Positions 1 through 11,000 of a DNA stretch of 64,000 nucleotides are shown one piece after another; the first letter of the stretch is position 1; each line of letters starts with the position of its first letter. The stretch is taken from contig NZ_JHXW01000010.1 in the NCBI RefSeq assembly GCF_000622245.1, forward strand, positions 27,977 through 91,976. The letters are read 5' to 3'. Origin of the DNA: Fusobacterium perfoetens ATCC 29250. GTDB taxonomy: Bacteria; Fusobacteriota; Fusobacteriia; Fusobacteriales; Fusobacteriaceae. The notes under the pieces are model-generated. The model made no database searches. It had not been told where the DNA came from and saw only the letters and a list, made by a program, of their open reading frames with translations. Made by a program: the position numbers and the translations under genes.

Positions 1-24
1 AGGAGCTGTTAGTTAACAGCTCCT
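1..24 (-). terminator. Terminator-like hairpin after the 1565-aa autotransporter
   Basis: A 10-bp inverted repeat (AGGAGCTGTT / AACAGCTCCT) lies 24 bases beyond the stop codon of the leftward autotransporter gene. The T-run that would complete a leftward terminator would be outside the window. A T-rich stretch on the right side means it could also end transcription coming from the left. Confidence 0.6.
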
Positions 25-47
25 TTTATTTTCAGATTTATTTAATA

Positions 48-3000
48 TTAAAATCTATATCCTATACCAAAATTAACACCATAATTTTCTGTTTTATTAC
101 TTCCTATTGTATATGAAGTTCCTAAATTACAGAATAATCCTGATTCATTTTCTAGTTCAGTACCTAATGTGAAGTTTATAGAGTTTTCTGTTAAATTAGC
201 ACCTAAAACATTAAAGCTTCCTCCATTTACAAAGCTTCCTTCAAATTTCTTATCAGTATCACCAAATAATTTTGTATAATTTACCCCTGCTACAAATCTT
301 AAAGTATTTCTATCTAATACAATTTTTTTTGTTATATCTACTCCAATTGTTGTATCAAAAACAGATATATCAGCATCTCTTAATTTAAAGTAAGAATCTT
401 TTATATCATCTTGCTCTATATAAGTATATCCTAATCTTAATTTTGGTTCAAATAATATCTCATCAAACTTAGACATATATTTTACTTGTCCATATGCTGA
501 TAAGGAATTTGTATGATATGAAGTTTTTGAGAATAATCTACCAGCTTGGTTATCAGTATTATATTTTCCTAATTGATATCCAGCTCCAGCAGTAAAGTTA
601 TAATTTCCAATATTTCTTCTTGAATAAGCTCCTAAATAGAATATATCTCCTTTAGAAGTTCCACCATTAGAATCTAAATTTTGTTTTGAACCAGAGAAAA
701 CAAATCCCATTGATGTATCATCATCTACTCCATATTCTAAATTAGCCAATAATCCAGAAGTTTCTAAAGTAGAATCATAAGATTTTCCTAATGTTCCTCT
801 TCTATCATATTGATTTTTATCATATAGAACTTTTCCTGAAGCTCCCCAATCTCCTGTTTTAGCTGTTCTATCCATTCCTAATAAAGTTTCTTCTGATAAT
901 TTAATATTTTCATAAGAAGCTTTTACTGTTTCAGCATAAATATTAGAAGAATAAATTGTATCTAGTTGTTTTTCTCTTAGAGATATTTCTCTACCTTCAA
1001 AATAATCACTAACATTTACAGCAGCATTATTAATATTATTTAAAATATTATTTCCTTTAAATAACTCATTATTATATCCTACTAATACTTTACTTTCTTT
1101 GTTTCCATCAGTTGATAAATCAGCTTTCTTTAAAACATATACTCCGTTGTTGTTATTAATTATTCCAACACCTATATCAGTAAAAGTATTACTTCCTAAA
1201 GAAATCTCTGTATCTTTTCCATAAATATAAGTAGTATCTAATACTAAATCTTCTTTATTCTCTGGTGTTCCTTTTAATATTACCCCGTTAGAATTTCCTA
1301 GAGCATTAGTTTTTCCATCACTATTGGCAACTTGTAATATTAGTTTTCCATCTTTATCTATATTAACAGTATTTCCAGCCTCTAATTTAGAATTAGAAGT
1401 TAATGTTAAGTTCCCTTTAATATCAGTAGTTTCTATATTTAAATTTCCTGATAATAAACTATTTCCTCTAGCTTCTAAAGATTTTACCTTTGTATCTCCA
1501 TATATACTAGAATTTTCTAATATTAATTGTCCATTAGAAGAATTATCCCCTATATTTCCATTAACTCTTGTATTATTATTTAATGTTAATTTAGAAGCTT
1601 GTTCTTTAAATAAAATATCAACTGTATTATCTCCATTTCCATTTATAAAGCCTGAAGAAATTTTTAAATTTGTTACTGTTAAATTTCCACCATTACCAAA
1701 GTTAAGAGTAGTATCATTTATAGTTGTTTCATCTTCAGTTTTTACTGCTCCAATAATATTTAATGATTTTAAATCTATTGGTTTTTCTCCACCTTTGATT
1801 ATTACTCCACCAGCTAAATAAATTCCCTCATTTTGATTTATTTCACTTATTTCAATTTCTTTATTTCCGATTACTTTATCATCTTTATCAAGAGCAACAT
1901 TACCCTCTTTATCTATTAACATTCCTATACTATTAAATTCATTTCCAAATAAAGTTGAGACATCTACACTTTCTAATTCCTCTGCTGTTTTATCTTCAAT
2001 TTTAATTTTTCCTATGTTTGTTGTTATTCCATTTCCATCTGAAACCTTATCATTTAAGTAAACTCCTATAGTTCCATAGTTTTCCAAATCAGAATCTTTT
2101 AAAGTTATAAATGTTCTACTTGAATCATCTTTAGGATTAGAAATATTAATAACACCTCTATTTACTATTTTTTCTCTTGTTTCAGAAGAATCCATAGTTA
2201 TAGGAGCAGTTGTTTTATTAACTTTTCCTATAACTGAAATTTCATCAGTTGTTACTTCTGTTCCCTCTTTTACTTCTATATTATGGAAATCTTTAATAGA
2301 TTTAATATCCCCTCTATATCCATCTAATATTAAATTAGAATTTTCTACCATAGATACTCCAGATTTTTCATCTAACTTTGTAGCCTTTCCTTGTCCATAA
2401 AGACTTCCTATTATTTTTCCTCCAGTAATATTTATAGTAGAATTTTTAACAGTTGATATTGCTCCAGCTGTGGCTATTCCTCCAGCTACTATATCTCCTT
2501 TTACTGTTCCACCTAAAATATTAATTACTGAATTTTCTACATAGGCTTTACCCATATTTCCTGTGGCTACTCCTCCACCAAATATAGCTACTCCCTCTCC
2601 TAAAGCTCCTACTTCTTTATAGTATGTTTTTATATCTTGAGTTCCTAGTGGTTTATCTGTTTTCATTAAACCATTTAGGTGTTTGTAACCAAACTCTGTT
2701 ACTTCTCCACCTTTTATATTTATTGTACTTGTTCCTGAAGTTATAGCCTCAGCATTAGTTTTATTTGATTGTGAATCATCTATAGCTATTCCTCCACCAA
2801 ATAATCCATCTATAGAACCACTATTTAAGTTGATTTCACTATCTTTTACCTTTGTGGTTACTTTTCCTTCAAAATTTAATCTTCCATCATAATTTCCACT
2901 TCCATAATAAAGAGCCAGTCCATTTCCTGAAACTCCTATTACTTCTGCTCCATTAATATTTATTGTAGATTTTTCTTTTACCTCTGTAGTTGAATTTGTC

Positions 3001-4745
3001 CAAGCATTACCTGTTGAAATTCCATTTCCTAATACTCCTACAACATAACCTCGTTTTAAATCTATATTTGTATTCTTAGCAGTAACTGTTGATACTCCTT
3101 TATCTGCAGCTATAGAAATTCCATTTCCACCTATTCCAACTACAATTCCTTTATCTCTTGTATTTTCTATAATTTTTTGAAGATTTTTTACTAATTCTTG
3201 TTTTTGAGAAATTCCTTTTATACCTGAAACTATATTAGGAATTTCTTTTTTATTTTCACTTAAATTTTTATTTACATTAACTACTATATTTGTATTTTCA
3301 ACTTCCACTGTTGATGTTGATATTTTATCTTTTTCAGTAGGAGCTTTTCCTTGAGGAGAATTTTGATGAGATACTGCTAATCCACTTCCTAATATAACAG
3401 CTGCTGATGTATTTCCAGATAAATTAATATCTGTATCTTTAGAGTTTACTGTTGAAGTTCCCCCATCATTTAATCCAGAAACAGTAACTTTAATTCCTGA
3501 TTTTTCTATTGTAAATTTATCATCTTTTAATGTTCCACCTAAAGTTTTATCTTTTAAAAATTGAGAAACATCTGTAGATAAAGCTGCTCCTCCTCCAAAT
3601 ATTCCTCCTACAACTCCTTGTTTAATATCTATATTAGTTTTTCCATTAGTTTCAGAATGAGCTTTTCCACCAAGAGTAGATACTGACATTCCTCCACCAA
3701 ATAATCCTACTGTAATTCCATCTATTGTCTTTGTATCTTTATTTACTATTGTATCTATATTAATATTAGTATCTCCTGTTACTATTGAAGTAGATTGTCC
3801 ACCAATTGCTGTAGATAAACCTCCTCCTGTAATTCCTGTTCCATTGGCTGTCCCCTTAAGATTTAATTCTGTATTTCCATTAATAGTAGTTGTTACATTT
3901 CCATTTAAATCTAAATCAAGACTAACTTTTGTTTTAAAGCTTCTTATTGAAACATCTTTCTCGGCTTCTACTTTTATATTTCCTAAAGAGATAGCTGTAC
4001 TTCCTACACTTCCACCTATTAAATTTCCACTATTAACTGTTACAACTGAGTCTCCTTCTCTTGTTATTTTTAAATTTTCTTCTCTAGAAGATGATGTTAT
4101 TTTAGTAGGTATGAAAGGAACATTTATTTCTCCTACTCCTACTCCCATATCTCCACCTATTAAACCTATTACTACAGGAGATGTTTTTCCTTCTAAATCT
4201 CCAATTTCTGTATTTGTTGACCCTTTAATTGTACTGAACCAATTAGTATTTGTTCTATCTAAAATTTCCAAAATTTTCTTTGAATTTTGTCCTAATCTAT
4301 CTCCTGCTAATTTTCCTAAATTTTGAAGACTACTTACTCCATAACTATATTTTCCTTGACCAGCTAAAGCTCCTGTTATTACATAGCTTCCTTGGTTATT
4401 TTCGTCTACATAATTTTTGTTATGCTTTATACTTTGAGATAAGGCATTTCTTACATCTATTAAACTTTTGGCATTTTTTAAATCTTCTAGTAATAAATAA
4501 GCACTACCTTTTGTTTTAATTATTAGATTTCCATCTTTTCCAACAACAAACTTACTTGTTTTCAAATCATTTAGTGCTTTATTATCATAAACTCCTTTTG
4601 CAGAGTCCCAAGTTATTTTATCACTATCTGCACCAAAAACAACAGTACCAGCTATTAAAAATCCTACTACTGTTGCCATTGTAATTTTTACTTTTGATTT
4701 TAGAAATCTTTTTAAATTTTTTTCTGTTTCATTATAATGTTGCAT
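48..4745 (-). CDS. Autotransporter adhesin, 1565 aa (type Va)
   Basis: Predicted surface adhesin that secretes its own passenger across the outer membrane. Residues 1-38 form the extended signal region of fusobacterial autotransporters (ETEKNLKRFLKSK, then a hydrophobic stretch VVGFLIAGTVVFGA with cleavage expected after it). Residues about 40-1250 are Gly/Thr/Asn/Ser-rich with many recurring 'GGG.A/S' and 'NI.G' turns, as expected of a beta-helical passenger. Residues about 1290-1565 show alternating beta strands and end in the aromatic 'GIGYRF', the usual C-terminal barrel signal. The ATG at 4745 is preceded by a strong AAGGAGGA. The N-terminus is clearly related to that of the 3682-aa gene upstream, but this gene has its own promoter and the upstream gene ends in a terminator, so they are separate transcripts. 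The binding target cannot be read from the sequence. The family assignment is secure; the exact function is unknown. Confidence 0.93.
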   Translation of the reverse strand: MQHYNETEKNLKRFLKSKVKITMATVVGFLIAGTVVFGADSDKITWDSAKGVYDNKALNDLKTSKFVVGKDGNLIIKTKGSAYLLLEDLKNAKSLIDVRNALSQSIKHNKNYVDENNQGSYVITGALAGQGKYSYGVSSLQNLGKLAGDRLGQNSKKILEILDRTNTNWFSTIKGSTNTEIGDLEGKTSPVVIGLIGGDMGVGVGEINVPFIPTKITSSSREENLKITREGDSVVTVNSGNLIGGSVGSTAISLGNIKVEAEKDVSIRSFKTKVSLDLDLNGNVTTTINGNTELNLKGTANGTGITGGGLSTAIGGQSTSIVTGDTNINIDTIVNKDTKTIDGITVGLFGGGMSVSTLGGKAHSETNGKTNIDIKQGVVGGIFGGGAALSTDVSQFLKDKTLGGTLKDDKFTIEKSGIKVTVSGLNDGGTSTVNSKDTDINLSGNTSAAVILGSGLAVSHQNSPQGKAPTEKDKISTSTVEVENTNIVVNVNKNLSENKKEIPNIVSGIKGISQKQELVKNLQKIIENTRDKGIVVGIGGNGISIAADKGVSTVTAKNTNIDLKRGYVVGVLGNGISTGNAWTNSTTEVKEKSTININGAEVIGVSGNGLALYYGSGNYDGRLNFEGKVTTKVKDSEINLNSGSIDGLFGGGIAIDDSQSNKTNAEAITSGTSTINIKGGEVTEFGYKHLNGLMKTDKPLGTQDIKTYYKEVGALGEGVAIFGGGVATGNMGKAYVENSVINILGGTVKGDIVAGGIATAGAISTVKNSTINITGGKIIGSLYGQGKATKLDEKSGVSMVENSNLILDGYRGDIKSIKDFHNIEVKEGTEVTTDEISVIGKVNKTTAPITMDSSETREKIVNRGVINISNPKDDSSRTFITLKDSDLENYGTIGVYLNDKVSDGNGITTNIGKIKIEDKTAEELESVDVSTLFGNEFNSIGMLIDKEGNVALDKDDKVIGNKEIEISEINQNEGIYLAGGVIIKGGEKPIDLKSLNIIGAVKTEDETTINDTTLNFGNGGNLTVTNLKISSGFINGNGDNTVDILFKEQASKLTLNNNTRVNGNIGDNSSNGQLILENSSIYGDTKVKSLEARGNSLLSGNLNIETTDIKGNLTLTSNSKLEAGNTVNIDKDGKLILQVANSDGKTNALGNSNGVILKGTPENKEDLVLDTTYIYGKDTEISLGSNTFTDIGVGIINNNNGVYVLKKADLSTDGNKESKVLVGYNNELFKGNNILNNINNAAVNVSDYFEGREISLREKQLDTIYSSNIYAETVKASYENIKLSEETLLGMDRTAKTGDWGASGKVLYDKNQYDRRGTLGKSYDSTLETSGLLANLEYGVDDDTSMGFVFSGSKQNLDSNGGTSKGDIFYLGAYSRRNIGNYNFTAGAGYQLGKYNTDNQAGRLFSKTSYHTNSLSAYGQVKYMSKFDEILFEPKLRLGYTYIEQDDIKDSYFKLRDADISVFDTTIGVDITKKIVLDRNTLRFVAGVNYTKLFGDTDKKFEGSFVNGGSFNVLGANLTENSINFTLGTELENESGLFCNLGTSYTIGSNKTENYGVNFGIGYRF

Positions 4746-4861
4746 ATGGGTATCCTCCTTATTACTAAATAGAAATCTTTAGAATAAAAAGGCCTATTTC
4801 CCTCTACCTAACATACTAAATTTTTATATTTTTCTTTATTAAATAAACTCTCTCTAATTTT

Positions 4862-4890
4862 AGAATAACATATTTTCCTAAAAAAATCAA
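4862..4890 (-). promoter_or_regulatory. Probable promoter of the 1565-aa autotransporter
   Basis: On the minus strand TTGATT and TATTCT are separated by 17 bp, with an A/T-rich flank upstream. The start point would lie near 4855, giving a leader of about 110 nt before the AAGGAGGA ribosome site. The rest of the 338-bp gap (4746-5083) shows only AT-rich sequence and the terminator at 5027-5056. Confidence 0.5.
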
Positions 4891-5026
4891 TTGTTTTTCG
4901 TTATTTATATACTGTTTTTTTTACTTTTACTTCTATTTTAATATTAATTTTTAATTATTATTATTTTTTCTATTACAAATTATACTCTAAGATTTTGACC
5001 GTTATTTTATTTTCTAAATATATAAC

Positions 5027-5056
5027 AAAAACTCGAGGTTTTACCCCCGAGTTTTT
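5027..5056 (-). terminator. Terminator of the 3682-aa autotransporter
   Basis: AAAAACTCG pairs with CGAGTTTTT around a short GC-containing loop. Read leftward it ends in a T-run. It lies 28 bases past the stop codon of the giant autotransporter gene and separates it from the next autotransporter. Confidence 0.85.
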
Positions 5057-5083
5057 ATTTTGAAAAGTTTTTGTAAATACTAA

Positions 5084-8000
5084 CTATTTTTCTATTATAC
5101 TTACTTCTACTCTTCTGTTTTGTGCTCTTCCTTCTCTAGTTGAGTTTGATACAGCTGGTTTAGTTTCTCCATATGCTTTTGTTTCTATTATTCTAGTTTC
5201 AACTTTAGAAGAATCTCCTAATATATTAGTTACTTCTTTTTCTATAGATTTTACTCTTCTTTCTGAAAGGCCTTTATTATATTTTTCTCTTCCTGTACTA
5301 TCTGTATGACCTTCTATTAAGATTTTTCCATCTACTTTATTATCTTTTACATATTGAGCTACTTCTTTAACACTTTCTAACTCTTTGTCATCTGCTTTAT
5401 CTTTATCAAATCCAAATAAAGATTTTACATTTAATAAGTTTTCAGGAATTCCATAATCATTAAATCTGAAAGTGAAAGTTAGTCCAACAGACCAATAATC
5501 TTCATCTCTTTCAAAATCTCTTTCTGTTCTTCCTTTTAATCCTATTGTTAGATAATCTTCTTTATCAAAGTTAACTCCTATTTCTCCAGCTAAAACTCCT
5601 CTAGTTTTTTCAAGAGCTTCTAATGATGAGTAACCTGTAGAATCATTTATTGTTCTTACTCTATTTTCATCATAGTTAGTTCCAAAGTCATAAGAATAAT
5701 TAACATCTCCTAAAAGGCTTACTCTCCATTTTTCTCCTAAGTTTTTAGAAATATTTCCGTTAAGTCCTAACATTGCTTTACTACTAAAGTAGTCGTTAGA
5801 TTTAACTTCTATTCCTATATCTCCTTTTTCTTTAATATGTTCAAAGATTCCATATTCAAGATTTAGACCTGTGTAAATTCCAACATTACTATTGTCTTTT
5901 ACAAATATAGGTTTTCTTAATTGGTTATCTAAGCCAATTTGATAAGAACCATAATGAGCTTTTCTATTTATAGAATTATTATTTATATTTCTATCCATTC
6001 TATGATAGTTATAACCAATATCTCCTCTTGTAGTAAATGTAATTCCATTGTCATACTCTTTAATTCTGTGGATTCCTCCTCTTAATGAGTAAACATCTTC
6101 CTCAGTAGCAGAACCATCAAATTTAAATTCAGTTCCTACAAATCCTAAAGTATATCCATATCTATCTAGTCCGTCAAATTCTTTCATATAGTTAAGACCT
6201 TTTGTATAATATTTGTATCCTGCTATATTTTCATTGTTGTTTGTATATTCGTTATCAGTATAGATAATATTAAATTTAGAATTTTCATATGTTGTTGTAC
6301 CTGAACCAATTAACTCTTTAAATGAGTTATCATATACTCTACTGATGTCTTGCATTCTTGATTGAAGGTTAGAATATGTATTAAGTCCTGTAACTTCACC
6401 CATTATTCTATTATATTCATAATTAAATATAGTAGTATTTCCTAAACTATCTAAGTAATAGTTTAGATTTTTCAATACATCACTATCTTTTCCACCATTA
6501 GCAAGGATATTATCTAAAGAGTCTTCTATGTTGTCATATCTATCTCCAACACTTATATCTTTATAATCTACTTTGCTGACAGTTAAATCTCCCTCAACTA
6601 ATTCTGTATCAAATAGAGGTGATGTATTAATATTGATGTCAGCACTTGGGTCGATAAAGTCCTCTACTGTATATGATAATCCATCTCCTTCTAAAGCAAA
6701 GTTAGAATCTAGTTTAATATCTCCTGACATTTCAGGGGCTATAAATCCAGCTCCACCAGCAGTAATATCTATTGTAGGGTTATTTAACTTGATATTGTAA
6801 TCAGTTTCTAATATTCCACCAATATTTGAGAAGTTGTCATTTACTTCTAGTATTCCATTTTCATTATCTACCACTAAACTTCCTTTATCTGATAAGTTTT
6901 TATCTAGTTCTACAGTACCTATTCCATTAGAAGAAGTTACATTAATAGTTCCTGTATTCTTTAATTCTCCAACTCCCATAATTCCAACACCATTATTTAC
7001 AGTAAGTGTTCCATTATTTTCAAAGAAAGAAGAACTATCTATATACATTCCTATTCCATCATTTATATTTATAATACCTTTTTCTCCATTTGTAATAGTA
7101 CCACCATTAATAGCTCCCATACCTATTAATAAAGTATTATATGGAAGATTATCATTATTTCCATATGAATATTCACCTTTTTCAAGATTAATAGTTCCAT
7201 TATTTATAGCTTGAGAACCTTTACCTGTAGCTATCATTCCAGTTCCTTTACCTGTTACATTAATTTCTCCATCATTAGTAGCTATAGCTCCATAAGAAGC
7301 ATGTATTCCAACTCCACCATTAGATACATCTATTTTTCCATTATTAGTGAAATCTACATATCCAGCTACTTGAACTCCTGCTCCTCCATTATTAGCTACT
7401 GTTATTTCTCCAGAGTTTGTTCCTTTAGCTCTTTCTCCTGTTCCTCCAACACCATTAGCCATATAAATTCCTACAGAAGCATAAGTTTTATCTCCTTCCA
7501 TTACAGCTCCACCTACAGTAATATCTCCTGTATTTTCTACTTTATTTGCTCCAGCTGAGTAAATTCCTATAGAACCATCTCCAAGAGTCATATTAGAAGC
7601 ATTATCTATAGTAATTGAATTTCCAGTATCTTTAATTGCTCCATCTTCATTCTTTGTTCTTGAAATAGCCATAATTCCTGTAGCTAGATTATTAATTTCC
7701 CAATCTCCATTTCCTACTGTTATTGTATTAGAAGTTCCATCTTTTGTTCCTACAGTATTTTTATAAATTCCAGCAGTTCCTTTTCCAGAAATATCAGCAG
7801 TACCATTATAAGTTATATTACCATTTTGAAGACTTGCTATTCCTGTTGTATTTTCTCCTGATACTACTAAATTTCCATTTGTAACTTCAATATCAGTATC
7901 TCTTCCAAATACTCCAATAGCTCCATCTGAAACTGTTATTGTTCCATCATTTACAGTAACAGTATGTAGATGGTCAGCTTGATTATTTTTATCTTCTATT

Positions 8001-11000
8001 ATATTAGCTATTCCTATACTTCCTTCTCCTGTAGCTTGGATATTTCCATTATGAATTACATCATAATTTTTAGCATAGATACCATAACTATGGCTTCCTA
8101 CTTCTATATCTCCAGTTCCTGTATATGAATGAGTCCAGTTTTTATCATTAGCTGTTAGATATACACCTATAGAGTTTTTATTTTCCTTAGGATTTTCTAC
8201 ACTTTCATCTAATCCAACTTTTATATCTCCATTAGCTACTATTACAGAATTTTGACCAAAGATTCCAATATTATGATTTCCATCTACTTTTATTAAATCT
8301 TTTCCTTGTTCAGAAGTTAAAGTTACACTACCTTGATTATCTCCGTCTTTATAATTATTTCTTCTAATAATAGTACCTATACTATCAGATGTAGTATTAT
8401 CCATAGTAATATTAAAATCATTGATTGTTCCATAAGTTCTATCATAGATGGTTCCTATTGCATATTTAGTTCCTTGTAAATAATTAATATTTATCTTACT
8501 AGAATTTATATTGTCAGCATTTTGGTAATACATTCCTACTGAATAACCCTCTTTAGTTCCAGAACCTAAAGTTATAGTTGCATCTTCTTTTAATATATTT
8601 GGACGATTTATAGTCGAACCTTTAATAAGTATTCCTGTTCCACCATTTGTTACTGTAATATTAGAAATTTTTTCTCCACTAGTAGATTTAATATCTCCAC
8701 CATTTTCAATTATCATTCCAATATTACCATTATTAACTTCTAAAGATGTAAGATTATTATTTGTAAAATCAAGTACTCCATTATTTACATGTAATAAAGC
8801 TCCATTTTTCTCTACTGCGATTCCTTTTAAAGATTCCATAGTTAAGTTACTATCTTTTACATAAACAGCAGTTCCACCTTCTCCTACAGAAATATTTCTA
8901 TTAGAAGTTATTGTTACATTATCATCTATTGCATTATTAGTTTTAGTTCCAACAGAAGCTACTCCTATTCCTTCTTTACCAACAGTAATATCTCCTAATT
9001 TAATAGAATCAACAGAAGAATTATTAATATATAATCCTAAACTTTCACTTCCTAAAGTAATATTTCCTATCTCTGTAGATGTAGCTGAATAATTATTTAG
9101 ATATATTCCTAAATTTCTATTCTTATTCTTGTCTCCTTCTATATTACCTATAGTTACTTTATTAGCATTTCCATTTAATATAGCACCTATACTATCAATA
9201 CCTGTTAATTTAATATTGTTAGAAGTAATATCATTAGCTTTTGTACCTGTATAGTAAATTCCTGTAGCATAATCTCCAACAGTTATATTTCCAGTATTAT
9301 TAATAATAGTGTCTTTTCCATAAATTCCTGTTGCAAGATATGATTTTTTTTCTTGGTCAGAATAAGTGCCAGAAATAGTAATATCTCCACTATTTGTAAC
9401 AGTAATATTTTTTGTTCCACCATTTCCTATTCCAGCTATTCCTACTACTGAATTTCCAGATAAATTAATATTTCCGCTATTTGTTATTTTTACTTCTTTA
9501 TCAATATTATCTGATTGTTTTCCTAAAAGTCCTACTATACCATCAGAAACTACTTCCTTTTTAGAATTTTCATTTGTAATATTTGCTGATGAAATAAGAG
9601 TTCCATCTATTACATAAGCTCCTACTCCTTGATAGTTTCCTGAAGCTACTGGATTTTCTATAGAATTATTAAATGAAATATTTGTTCCCTTTCCTAAAGT
9701 TACAGTTCCACCTTTAGAATATACTCCTACTGAATATCCTTGAAGATTTAAAGTATCTCCATTTGAAGTAGTAATATTAGAACCATTTCCTCCATAAATT
9801 CCTACTCCATAAGAAGTATTAATAGTATTTCCTCCAGTTAAAGCTATTACTCCAGAATTAGTATAAATTCCTATTCCTGTCTCTTTTGTGTCTGTTTTTG
9901 TATTAGGATCATTACCCTCTGAATAAGAATTTACATTTATTGTACTTTCTGATAAAGTTAGTTTAGTATTTTTATCGTTTTCTGAAGTTCCTACTACTAT
10001 TCCTACACCTTTAACTAAAGAAATATCAGTATTAGAAACATTATAATTTCCATTAGCTTCTGATTTTAAATAGATTCCATAAGATAATAAACCTTTATTA
10101 TTTTCACTTGGTTTTCCATCATTAGCGATAGCATCTATTGAAATATTAGAAATACTTACTCCTGAATCTAGTGCATAGATACCTGTAGAACCTTTAGCTA
10201 AAGTTATTTTCATTCTAGTTTCATCATTTTTAATTCCACCAATAGTAGTTCCTTTATTTACATTAGTATCTGTTGAATCTTTATCAGATTTTACTACTAA
10301 AGCTGTTGTTCCACTATTTTTTTCTAAGTTATTACTATCAGCAAGTTTAATATCACTAGAAATATTAGTTCCATCAGAATAGATAGCCACATTTCCACTA
10401 GCCATATCAAAGTTTCCTGTAGAACCAATCTCTACATTTTCCCCTTTAGTATAGATACCTATTCCTAAATGAGAATTTTGTGGATTTTCTTTATCAGTTT
10501 CGGCTTTTTCATTAGTGATAATATTTCCTGTATTTTCTAGTTTACTATTTCCTGTTAAGAATATTCCTGTTCCACTCTTTGTATTATTTGTTAAAGTAAT
10601 AATTCCAGAGTTATTAACAGTTCCACCTAAAGAGGCTATACCAATACCTTTTTTAACATTTCCTAAAGTAATAGTTCCATTGTTATTTATTGTAGAACCT
10701 GCACTTGCTACTAATCCTGTTACATTTTCTACTTTATTATCTTCAAATGTTCCTATTGTTATTCCACCAGTACTTCTTTTTGTTAATGTACTACCATTAG
10801 CAACATATACACCTATAGTATTTGATTTATCTATTTCCACCTTAATAGAATTATCTGATATTACAGGACTATCTTGATTAGTAGATGTATAATAAATACC
10901 TACACTATTAGGAATCTTTCCATCTTTTTCTTTTCCTGTTCCAGTTATTTTAACTGTTCCACTTCCTGATAATATAGAATTATTTAAATATATTCCTGTA

